Source: an uncultured Eubacteriales bacterium (lineage in GTDB: Bacteria; Bacillota; Clostridia; Oscillospirales; Oscillospiraceae). From it: a stretch of 16,189 bases of DNA. Position 1 is the first letter of the stretch. The number at the start of each line of letters is the position of its first letter. A model generated the notes under the pieces. The model did not search any database. It saw nothing but the letters and a program-made list of their open reading frames with translations, and was not told the origin of the DNA. A program made the translations under genes and the position numbers. The DNA is taken from NCBI GenBank assembly GCA_905210385.1, contig CAJLWS010000013.1:1-16189 (forward strand). Direction: 5' to 3'. This document shows, piece by piece, positions 1-5,780 of this stretch.

Positions 1-78
1 CTTAGTTGGCTTTCTCCGAACGAATTCACTGTCCAATATGTTTGACAAACCTACATCAAGAGTGGTTCAAAATAAAAA

Positions 79-122
79 AGCCCCTTTTGCGCATACTGAC
101 AACAGTTTGCGGGAGAGGGGCT
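79..122. promoter_or_regulatory. Possible hairpin over the deacetylase ribosome-binding site
   Basis: The 6-base arms AGCCCC (79-84) and GGGGCT (117-122) can pair, and an inner stem around 97-104 could stabilise the loop. The right arm overlaps the Shine-Dalgarno sequence of the deacetylase at 130, so pairing could mask the ribosome-binding site. Read on the minus strand, the hairpin is followed by a T-run (complement of 73-79) and resembles a terminator, but no minus-strand gene ends here. A TTGACA sits at 42-47 without a convincing -10 box. Nothing else is recognisable in 1-129. Confidence 0.25.
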
Positions 123-129
123 GCGGACA

Positions 130-870
130 ATGGCGAGGGACGGAAACGGCATCTGGAAACGGGCGACGGCCGGGACACTGGCGGCGCTCTTGGTTTTGGC
201 CCAAACGCTGCCCCTACTTGGACTGCTTGGGTGGGACCGGGCGGTGCAAGCCGTTGCGGGCAGCGGGCAGGTCCGCTATGTAGCCCTCACCTTTGACGAC
301 GGGCCCCGGCGCAAGACGACCCAGCCGCTGCTGGACGGCCTGGCGCAGAGGGGTGTGCCGGCCACCTTTTTTTTGATCGGCCTGAAGGTGGAGGGGAATG
401 AGGACCTGATCTTACGCATGATCCAGGAGGGGCATCAGGTGGGGGTCCATGCTCAAAATCATGAGATGCTCACCACTCCAGAGGCGATCTGGACCGAGGT
501 GGAGCCTTTGCGGGACACTCTCTCAGGACTGCTGGGAAGTGCGCAGTTCATGGTTCGCCCACCCTATGGAAAGACCACCTCCGAGGTGCGCGGCCAGCTG
601 GACGCCCCGGTGATCCTGTGGTCGGTGGATCCGCAGGACTGGGCGGATACCGACACAAATCGACAGGTATCTCACATCCTCAGTCAGGTAGAGGATGGAG
701 ACATCATCCTGCTCCACGACGTCTACCCCTCCAGCGTGGACACCGCGCTGCAGGTGGTAGACGAGCTACTGGGTCAGGGGTTCTGCTTCGTGACGGTGGA
801 GGAGCTATTCGCCCTGCGGGGGATCGAGCCCCAGCCGGGGAAGGTCTACCGCTGCCTGCCCCCGCAGTAG
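130..870 (+). CDS. Polysaccharide deacetylase (NodB-fold, CE4), secreted or membrane-anchored
   Basis: Predicted CE4 carbohydrate esterase that removes N-acetyl groups from an extracellular glycan such as peptidoglycan. The 246-residue product has a hydrophobic segment at about residues 12-34, read as a signal peptide or anchor. A NodB domain follows with the family motifs in order: TFDDGP (catalytic Asp and metal Asp), HAQNH (metal His pair; an Ala replaces the usual Ser/Thr), RPPYG, WSVDPQDW and ILLHD. All metal ligands appear intact. The ATG is chosen because a GGGAGAGGGG purine tract ends 9 bases upstream. The 3' end overlaps the convergent Spo0A-C gene by 25 bases, with no terminator visible between them. 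The exact substrate cannot be told. A PdaA/PdaB-like sporulation role is possible but not shown. Confidence 0.9.
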   Translation: MARDGNGIWKRATAGTLAALLVLAQTLPLLGLLGWDRAVQAVAGSGQVRYVALTFDDGPRRKTTQPLLDGLAQRGVPATFFLIGLKVEGNEDLILRMIQEGHQVGVHAQNHEMLTTPEAIWTEVEPLRDTLSGLLGSAQFMVRPPYGKTTSEVRGQLDAPVILWSVDPQDWADTDTNRQVSHILSQVEDGDIILLHDVYPSSVDTALQVVDELLGQGFCFVTVEELFALRGIEPQPGKVYRCLPPQ

Positions 871-1172
871 GAGGCCAGCCCGGCCAGGAACTGCTCCACT
901 GAGGGTGTCCCGTTGGTATTGCACATGCGGGACACCTCGTCCCCGCCGCGGCGGCAGCAGACCTGAATGGCGGTTCGGATGGCCTGATCCACGCCGCCCA
1001 CGGTGAGGCGGCACAGCCGGGCGATCTCGGGGTAGATCAGCTTGGAGGGCATCTCCAGCGCCTCCGGCTCCCGGTCCACCAGCATGGCCGCGTAAACCAG
1101 GCAGGCATAGCCCTGGTAGCAGCCTGTCAGGCCCAAGGTGCGCAGCTTGCTCTCTACCTCCCGGTGGATCAT
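846..1172 (-). CDS. Stand-alone Spo0A C-terminal (DNA-binding) domain protein
   Basis: This 108-residue protein consists almost entirely of a domain resembling the Spo0A effector region. Recognisable blocks are LGLTGCYQGYACL, KLIYPEIARL and the recognition-helix-like segment VGGVDQAIRTAIQVCCRRG, followed by SVEQFLAGLASY. In Spo0A these correspond to the helices that bind 0A boxes. No receiver domain or phosphorylatable Asp is present, so phosphorelay control is not expected. The ATG at 1172 is preferred because GGGAG lies 9 bases upstream. A longer in-frame TTG at 1253 coincides with the -35 box of the promoter, so it would lie upstream of the mRNA start. The gene has its own promoter and converges on the deacetylase. 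It may be an accessory or decoy 0A-box binder. The fold call is fairly sure, the function is not. Confidence 0.82.
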   Translation of the reverse strand: MIHREVESKLRTLGLTGCYQGYACLVYAAMLVDREPEALEMPSKLIYPEIARLCRLTVGGVDQAIRTAIQVCCRRGGDEVSRMCNTNGTPSVEQFLAGLASYCGGRQR

Positions 1173-1224
1173 GACGTCCCGCTCCCTTCTCCATATCCGG
1201 CGTTCCGCCGGTGGGGTCAAGTCC

Positions 1225-1253
1225 ATTATAGTGCGTACGGAACAAAGGCGCAA
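1225..1253 (-). promoter_or_regulatory. Sigma-A-type promoter of the Spo0A-C-domain gene
   Basis: On the minus strand, TTGCGC (1253-1248) is followed by a 17-base spacer and a perfect TATAAT (1230-1225). Transcription would begin near 1218, about 45 bases before the ATG at 1172. This separates the small regulator gene from the PTS gene upstream. Confidence 0.7.
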
Positions 1254-1263
1254 GGGGAAACGG

Positions 1264-2352
1264 TTACCCCAGGGTGAGGTCGCCGGGCTTGATCCAGCCG
1301 ATCCGGCGCAGGATCAGGCCGAAGGCCCAGCACAGTATTCCGGGAAGGACAAAGCAGATCAGGAGCATAGCGAGCCAATCCATGGCGGTGATGGCCTCCT
1401 TGATGCCGCTGGCCACATCCGCCACCCAGCCGGCGTACACCCCAATGGGGCCCACCAGGCCGCAGGTGCCCATGCCGGAGGCCACGCCGCCGGAGGGATC
1501 GTTCATCTGGAAATGGAAGACGCAGGTGGCCAGGGGCCCGGTGATAGCGGAGGTGAGGATAGCGGGCAGCCAGATGCGGGGATTCTTCACGATGTTGCCC
1601 ATCTGGAGCATGGAGGTGCCCAGCCCCTGGCTGATGAGGCCGCCCCATCGGTTTTCGCGGAAGCTCATCACCGCAAAGCCGACCATCTGCGCACAGCAGC
1701 CGGCCACCGCTGCGCCGCCGGCCAGCCCGGTCAGCCCGAAGGCGGCGCAAATGGCCGCGGAGGAGATGGGCAGGGTAAGAGCCACGCCGATGACCACCGA
1801 GACGATGATGCCCATGAGAAAGGGCTGCAGGTCGGTGGCCAGCATGACGAAGCTGCCCACCGCCGTGGCGGCGGTGCCGATGGCGGGGGCCCACCAGGCG
1901 GACAGCCCCACCCCCACCAGGATGGTGGCCAGGGGGGTGACCAAAATGTCGATCTTGGTCTCTTTGGACACCGCCTTGCCCACCTCGGCGGCGATGATGG
2001 CCACGAACAGCACCGCCAGCGGTCCGCCCGCCCCGGCGCCGCCGCTCAGAGTAGTGGAGCCCAAGGCATTGGCGGCATAGCCCACCGTGGCCAGGGAGAA
2101 CAGTACCAGGGGGGGCGCCTTCAGGGCGTAGCCGATGGCGATGGCCATAGCCGGGCCGCTCATAGCAGAGGCATATCCCCCCACCGTTGCCAGGAAGGGC
2201 AGGCTCAACTGGGTGCCCAGCGTGTCCAGAATGGTGCCGATGAGCAGGGAGCAGAACAGCCCTTGAGCCATGGCCCCCAGGGCGTCAATGCCGTACCGGC
2301 GCAGGGAGATCTCAATATCCTTCCGCTGGAGAAATGCTCTGATTGCCTGCAT
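1264..2352 (-). CDS. PTS EIIC-like membrane permease (PTS_EIIC_2 family)
   Basis: A 362-residue, very hydrophobic protein with about 9-10 membrane segments. It looks like the EIIC_2-type permeases annotated as PTS sugar transporter subunit IIC. Visible marks are a charged N-terminus (LQRKDIEISLRRYGIDALG), Gly/Ala-rich membrane helices, a SKETKIDILVTP loop and a conserved-looking NDPSGGVASGMGTCGLVGPIGVY stretch near the C-terminus. No EIIA, EIIB or fused phosphorylatable domain is in the neighbourhood, so phosphotransfer is unproven and the protein may be a stand-alone transporter. The start at 2352 follows a strong GGAGGAGAGG. The gene has its own near-consensus promoter, whose -10 and start region lie in a long palindrome, suggesting tight regulation. 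The substrate is unknown. Confidence 0.82.
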   Translation of the reverse strand: MQAIRAFLQRKDIEISLRRYGIDALGAMAQGLFCSLLIGTILDTLGTQLSLPFLATVGGYASAMSGPAMAIAIGYALKAPPLVLFSLATVGYAANALGSTTLSGGAGAGGPLAVLFVAIIAAEVGKAVSKETKIDILVTPLATILVGVGLSAWWAPAIGTAATAVGSFVMLATDLQPFLMGIIVSVVIGVALTLPISSAAICAAFGLTGLAGGAAVAGCCAQMVGFAVMSFRENRWGGLISQGLGTSMLQMGNIVKNPRIWLPAILTSAITGPLATCVFHFQMNDPSGGVASGMGTCGLVGPIGVYAGWVADVASGIKEAITAMDWLAMLLICFVLPGILCWAFGLILRRIGWIKPGDLTLG

Positions 2353-2370
2353 GGGACCTCTCCTCCCAAA

Positions 2371-2410
2371 AATAGTCTACGCAGGTGTCTTGACACCTGC
2401 GTAGACTATT
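2371..2410. repeat. Perfect 19-bp inverted repeat with 2-bp centre (operator and/or terminator)
   Basis: The left arm at 2371-2389 and right arm at 2392-2410 are exact reverse complements around a TT centre. The inner half is CAGGTGTC / GACACCTG. Read leftward, the MATE transcript would form a 19-bp stem followed by UUUUU (complement of 2372-2368), which fits an intrinsic terminator. The same DNA overlaps the -10 box and predicted start of the PTS promoter, so it could also be a repressor operator or a 5' stem-loop on the PTS mRNA. Confidence 0.8.
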
Positions 2411-2435
2411 ATAGAAAAAAGAGAGAGAATGTCAA
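2408..2435 (-). promoter_or_regulatory. Near-consensus sigma-A promoter for the PTS permease
   Basis: On the minus strand a perfect TTGACA (2435-2430) is followed by a 16-base spacer and a perfect TATAAT (2413-2408). The -35 box overlaps the TGA stop of the MATE gene. The last three bases of the -10 box fall inside the palindrome, and the predicted start (near 2401) is also within it. Confidence 0.85.
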
Positions 2436-3811
2436 CTGGTTTTTTCCGGGACAGGGTCCGGCTGCTCACTTTGCCGGGGCAGCAGGAGGCGCCGGTTCAC
2501 CCGGTAGTACAGGAACCCGGCCAGATCGGCCAGAGCCCAGCCGATGGGCACCGACCACCAGATGCCTGTCACCCCCAGGACTGGAATGGAGGAGAGCAGG
2601 TAGGCCAGGGCAACCCGGGTACCCAGGGAGATGACGGTGAGTACGACCGACATACCAGGTCTCCCCAGCGCCCGGTATAGGCCGTAGAGCAGGAACAGGC
2701 ACCCGATGCCGCAGTAGAAGGCACCCTCGATGCGCAGGTAGCGCACCCCCTCGGCGATGATGGCGTCGTTGGAGCTGTCCAGAAAGAGAAGCATCAGCGG
2801 CCGGGCGAAGAGAAAGACCGCTGCGGAGATGGCCAGGCTGAAGGCCACGGAAACCAGGACGGCTCCCTTCAGCCCGACCCGGATGCGCTCCTGCTTTTGG
2901 GCGCCGTAGTTCTGGGCGATAAAGGTGGAAAAGGCGTTGCCAAAATCCTGAACGGGCAGGTAGGCAAAGGAATCAACTTTGACGGCGGCGGCAAAGGCGG
3001 CCATAACGGTGCCGCCGAAGCTGTTGACCAGGCCCTGCACCAGGAGGATGCCCAGGTTCATCACCGACTGCTGGACACAGGTGAGGATAGAAAAGCTGGC
3101 AATCTCCCGGACCTGGGCCAGACGGATGGGGGAGTCCCCCCGCCGGGGACGCAGTTCTGGGCGGGTGGCCAGGGCGAACAGGGCCAGCCCGATGCCGGAG
3201 ACGTACTGGGAAAGGATGGTGGCCTCCGCCGCTCCGGTTACCCCACGATCCAGGCCGGCCACGAACCAGATGTCCAGCCCGATGTTCAGAAGGGCGGAAA
3301 TGGCCAGGAAGACCAGAGGAACCACCGAATTGCCGATGGCCCGCAGGTAGCAGGCGAAGTAATTGTACAGGAAGGTGCCCGCGATGCCCCAGAAGATGAC
3401 CGCCAGGTAGTCCCGCATCATGGCCCAGATGGTCCCGTCGGTGACCCGGAGAAAGATCTGGATGCCGTCCAGACAGAGGAAGGCGGCGGCATTGAGCAGC
3501 ACGGTGATGCCGGCAATAAGGGCAAAAGCGGCTCGGGCACTCTCCCGCAGTCCGGTCTCGTCCCGCTGGCCGAAGCGCATGGAGAACACCGCACCGCTGC
3601 CCATGCACAGACCCAGGAGGATGGAGGTGAGAAAGGTCATCAGAGTGAAGGAAGAGCCCACCGCCGCCAGGGCGTCAGGGCCCAGATACCAGCTGACGAT
3701 CAGGGTGTCCGCCACGTTATAGCACTGCTGCAGCAGGTTGCCCAGGATCATGGGAACGGCAAAGCGCAGCATGGAGCCCATGATAGGCCCCCGGGTCAGA
3801 TCTTGATTCAT
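2432..3811 (-). CDS. MATE family efflux transporter
   Basis: A 459-residue multidrug and toxin extrusion type transporter with about 12 membrane helices in two related halves. It begins with the typical cytosolic lead-in LTRGPIMGSMLRFAVPMILGNLLQQCYNVADTLIVS (short pieces: PMILGNLLQQ, YNVADTLIV). The MFG-like FSMRFGQRDE loop and the second-half start LTCVQQSVMNLGILLVQGLVN also fit the family. Such pumps export cations, drugs or metabolites using a Na+ or H+ gradient. The start is supported by AAGGAAAG 9-10 bases upstream. The length is normal and no damage is seen. The gene has its own promoter, divergent from an Lrp/AsnC regulator gene that probably controls it. The palindrome just past the stop likely ends its transcript. 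The substrate cannot be deduced. Confidence 0.93.
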   Translation of the reverse strand: MNQDLTRGPIMGSMLRFAVPMILGNLLQQCYNVADTLIVSWYLGPDALAAVGSSFTLMTFLTSILLGLCMGSGAVFSMRFGQRDETGLRESARAAFALIAGITVLLNAAAFLCLDGIQIFLRVTDGTIWAMMRDYLAVIFWGIAGTFLYNYFACYLRAIGNSVVPLVFLAISALLNIGLDIWFVAGLDRGVTGAAEATILSQYVSGIGLALFALATRPELRPRRGDSPIRLAQVREIASFSILTCVQQSVMNLGILLVQGLVNSFGGTVMAAFAAAVKVDSFAYLPVQDFGNAFSTFIAQNYGAQKQERIRVGLKGAVLVSVAFSLAISAAVFLFARPLMLLFLDSSNDAIIAEGVRYLRIEGAFYCGIGCLFLLYGLYRALGRPGMSVVLTVISLGTRVALAYLLSSIPVLGVTGIWWSVPIGWALADLAGFLYYRVNRRLLLPRQSEQPDPVPEKTS

Positions 3812-3857
3812 ACCGCCATACTTTCCTTTCGGAAGATAGAAATTTCATATCGAAACT

Positions 3858-3886
3858 ATGATAGCAGGAGAGAAGTGGTCTGTCAA
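3858..3886 (-). promoter_or_regulatory. Promoter of the MATE transporter gene
   Basis: On the minus strand TTGACA (3886-3881), a 17-base spacer and TATCAT (3863-3858). One mismatch to consensus. Its -35 box lies 7 bases from the -35 box of the divergent Lrp promoter. Confidence 0.75.
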
Positions 3887-3893
3887 CATGGTA

Positions 3894-3922
3894 TTTACAT
3901 TTTGTTTTTTGTGGGATATGAT
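3894..3922 (+). promoter_or_regulatory. Promoter of the Lrp/AsnC regulator gene
   Basis: TTTACA (3894-3899), a 17-base spacer and TATGAT (3917-3922). The two divergent -35 boxes, TGTCAA and TTTACA, also form a loose inverted repeat, so a dimeric regulator bound there would cover both promoters. Confidence 0.72.
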
Positions 3923-3949
3923 AAGAAAAAACATGAGGAGGACAGAGCG

Positions 3950-4408
3950 GTGTTTCTGGAAGGACTGGACGAGCTGGATCGGAAGATCGTGGAGCTGCTT
4001 ATTGAAAACGCCCGGGCATCCTATTCCGAAATTGGGCAGAAGGTGGGGATCTCCCGGGTGGCGGTGAAGGCCCGGGTACAGGCGCTGGAGCGGCGGGGGG
4101 TCATTGAGGAGTACACCACGATCATCAACCCCCAGAAGATCAACGGGGCGGTGTCCTGCTACTTTGAGATCGAGACACAGCCGGACGCCTTTGCCCGGGT
4201 GTCCGCCATCCTGAGAGAGAATGGCAGCATCACCCAGATCTACCGGGTCACGGGGCGCAGTAAGCTCCATGTCCATGCGGTGACCGCCTCCGGGGAGGAG
4301 ATGGAGGCACTGATGGCCCAGGTGATCGATCCCCTACCCGGGGTACTCAGCTGCAGCTGTAATATCATTCTCTCCCGGATCAAGGATGTGAAGGGGCTTA
4401 GGTTGTAA
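3950..4408 (+). CDS. Lrp/AsnC family transcriptional regulator
   Basis: A 152-residue Lrp/AsnC-type regulator. The N-terminal winged helix-turn-helix (about residues 5-62) contains LDELDRKIVELL, an SYSEIGQKVGIS recognition motif and VQALERRGVIEEY. The C-terminal RAM domain (about 68-150) has the beta-alpha-beta pattern used for oligomerisation and small-molecule binding (SITQIYRVTGRSKLHVHAVTASG). The frame is open far upstream of the real gene. The GTG at 3950 is chosen because a perfect AGGAGG lies 8 bases upstream and a promoter is placed correctly for it. The gene is divergent from the MATE transporter, so autoregulation and control of the pump are likely. The ligand is probably an amino acid or similar metabolite, as known for the family, but is not identifiable here. 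Confidence 0.9.
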   Translation: MFLEGLDELDRKIVELLIENARASYSEIGQKVGISRVAVKARVQALERRGVIEEYTTIINPQKINGAVSCYFEIETQPDAFARVSAILRENGSITQIYRVTGRSKLHVHAVTASGEEMEALMAQVIDPLPGVLSCSCNIILSRIKDVKGLRL

Positions 4409-4423
4409 ACGAACAGACAGGAA

Positions 4424-4468
4424 AAGGGCTCCCGCAAGGCAGCGTCAAGCGGCCTCGCGGGAGCCTTT
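4424..4468. terminator. Bidirectional intrinsic terminator between the Lrp and XRE genes
   Basis: GGCTCCCGC (4427-4435) pairs perfectly with GCGGGAGCC (4457-4465). AA/TT and a G-U pair extend the stem, and an inner AGGC/GCCT stem is possible. A short T-run follows on either strand, so it can end both convergent transcripts. Confidence 0.75.
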
Positions 4469-4473
4469 AGCAG

Positions 4474-5091
4474 TCAGCGGGCGTTTCGCCCTCTGCGGTA
4501 CAGCCAGACGGCCAGGACGACGCCCAAGAGGAGGATCACGGCGCCAAAAACCATGATGCCGGTGGCGATGCCGAGGAAGAGCTCGTTTATCCCGGTGGCG
4601 GCGGTCACGGAATGGCCTGCCGCAATGCCGCTCCAATCCCAGCCGGCGGGCAGATCCGTTTCAAAGGAAAACATGCGGCCGAAGGCGAACCGGGCCAGGG
4701 CGCCCACCAGGATGAGACCCAGGCCGGACAGGGCGACGTACACCCCCGCCAGCCAGCCGTACCGCCGGGCCAGGCGCTCCAGAAAGCCCATAGAGTGCCC
4801 TTCCGATGGGGGGGCTTGACTCGAATCATAGGAGTACTCGTGGCGGGCGGCGTCCGCCTCTGGCTGCTGGGATTCCTGGCTAGGCTGTTGGGGCTCCTCC
4901 TCGCTGAGCAGCTCGTCGGTGGTGACCCCAAAGGTCCTGGCCAGGGCCACCAGCTTGTCCAGCTCCGGCGTGGCGTTCCCCAGCTCCCATTTGCTCACCG
5001 CCTGCCGGGACACTCCCACCAGGGCGGCCAGCTCCTCCTGGGACAGCTTTGCCTGCTTTCGGTAGTAGTTGATTTTCTCGTTTAGCTTCAT
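4474..5091 (-). CDS. XRE-type HTH regulator with C-terminal membrane segments
   Basis: A 205-residue protein. Residues 1-62 form a Cro/C1-type helix-turn-helix (INYYRKQAKLSQEELAALVGVSRQAVSKWE, seen as RKQAKLSQEELA and VSRQAVSKWELG) followed by LDKLVALARTFGVTTDELL. Next comes a Gln/Glu/Ser-rich linker (about 63-98). Two hydrophobic helices at about 112-135 and 170-194 follow, ending in a basic YRRGRNAR tail. The architecture suggests a DNA-binding domain tethered to the membrane, a common Firmicute arrangement of unclear role. The segment between the helices (about 35 residues) would lie outside the cell. The start is backed by GGAGGG 6 bases upstream. It appears to be a single-gene unit, bounded downstream by the terminator shared with the Lrp gene. 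Targets and signal are unknown. Confidence 0.85.
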   Translation of the reverse strand: MKLNEKINYYRKQAKLSQEELAALVGVSRQAVSKWELGNATPELDKLVALARTFGVTTDELLSEEEPQQPSQESQQPEADAARHEYSYDSSQAPPSEGHSMGFLERLARRYGWLAGVYVALSGLGLILVGALARFAFGRMFSFETDLPAGWDWSGIAAGHSVTAATGINELFLGIATGIMVFGAVILLLGVVLAVWLYRRGRNAR

Positions 5092-5150
5092 TCTGATCCC
5101 TCCATCCTGTCGGATTCTTTCAGGTCTGGAAACAGAATAGCATATCCGAG

Positions 5151-5200
5151 CAGTTGCGAGCTACCATCCGGGGCTGGAATTTTCCGCAACTGGCGGTTGC
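5151..5200. repeat. Inverted repeat between the XRE and niaR genes
   Basis: CAGTTGCG (5151-5158) is the exact reverse complement of CGCAACTG (5185-5192). A second small stem GCAAC/GTTGC uses 5186-5190 and 5196-5200. It may end the niaR transcript or act as an operator upstream of the XRE gene. There is no T-run, so the terminator reading is weak. Confidence 0.35.
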
Positions 5201-5207
5201 AGATGGG

Positions 5208-5714
5208 TCAGGACAGGAGGAATCCTTCCTGTTTCAGGGCTTCCAGCACCCGGCTCCAAACCGCTTCACCGGGACAGGAGAGGGTGTGCAGATGGATACC
5301 ACCGGTGAGGTCAGAGAGAGGGCGGGCTCGATGTGCTGATACCTTGCGTATAAATTCGGATACATCATACCGGGAGGAGAGATCCAGCCGGCCGGTGAGC
5401 TGACCATAGACTGGGTGTTCCACCATCACGTCCAACACGGTGCAGCCATGATCCACCAAAAGGTTCAGCTCCCGCTCCATCTGATCCGGTCGGTGACAGA
5501 CTGCCATTTGCCGGATCAGGCCGGCAGAGCGGAGAATCACGTAGCCCCTGGGCGTGGCGGTGATGTCCGCTCCGGCAGCCCGGAGCAAGGCCACATCACC
5601 TACAATGATCTGCCGACTGACGCCCAGCTGCCCGGCCAGGACGGCAGCGGACACCGGCCGGTCCGCATTCTGGAGGACCTGGAGAATGTGGGTGCGGCGC
5701 TGTTCGGCGTTCAT
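5208..5714 (-). CDS. niaR: NiaR-type niacin-responsive transcriptional repressor
   Basis: A 168-residue repressor of the NiaR (YrxA) family, which senses niacin and controls NAD biosynthesis and niacin uptake genes. Residues 6-60 form an HTH_11-type winged helix (RRTHILQVLQ, VSAAVLAGQLGVSRQIIVGDV). Residues about 70-165 form a 3H domain with its conserved histidines H74, H100 (HPVYG) and H141/H143 (GIHLHT). H74, E82, H141 and H143 match the spacing I recall for the metal ligands in the Thermotoga protein. The ATG at 5714 is chosen because AAGGAG lies 9 bases upstream. An in-frame ATG at 5747 has no ribosome-binding site. It lies 63 bases downstream of birA and may be co-transcribed or use a weak promoter of its own. 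No niacin genes are visible nearby, so its targets lie elsewhere. Confidence 0.88.
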   Translation of the reverse strand: MNAEQRRTHILQVLQNADRPVSAAVLAGQLGVSRQIIVGDVALLRAAGADITATPRGYVILRSAGLIRQMAVCHRPDQMERELNLLVDHGCTVLDVMVEHPVYGQLTGRLDLSSRYDVSEFIRKVSAHRARPLSDLTGGIHLHTLSCPGEAVWSRVLEALKQEGFLLS

Positions 5715-5751
5715 GGGATTCAACTCCTTAAGGGAATACCCCGGCATTTTT

Positions 5752-5780
5752 ATTATAAATAAAACAAAAGGGAGCGTTTA
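5752..5780 (-). promoter_or_regulatory. Possible internal promoter for niaR
   Basis: A perfect TATAAT lies at 5757-5752 on the minus strand in an AT-rich stretch about 40 bases before the niaR ATG. The -35 candidate 17 bases upstream (TAAACG, 5780-5775) is poor and overlaps the birA stop codon, so the call is tentative. Confidence 0.4.

Noticed and set aside
1173..1253. N-terminal extension of the Spo0A-C protein from TTG at 1253
   Set aside because: The TTG is part of the -35 box, so it would not be in the mRNA, and the extra residues match nothing.
1138..2634. About 500-codon plus-strand open frame
   Set aside because: Low-complexity Gly/Ala/His-rich translation, antisense to the Spo0A-C and PTS genes, with no ribosome-binding site.
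2897..3949. Long open plus-strand frame running into the Lrp gene
   Set aside because: It is antisense to the MATE gene and only looks coding because of high GC. The real Lrp start is the GTG at 3950, with AGGAGG and a promoter.
5715..5747. Longer niaR start at 5747
   Set aside because: No ribosome-binding site precedes it, whereas AAGGAG is placed correctly for the ATG at 5714.
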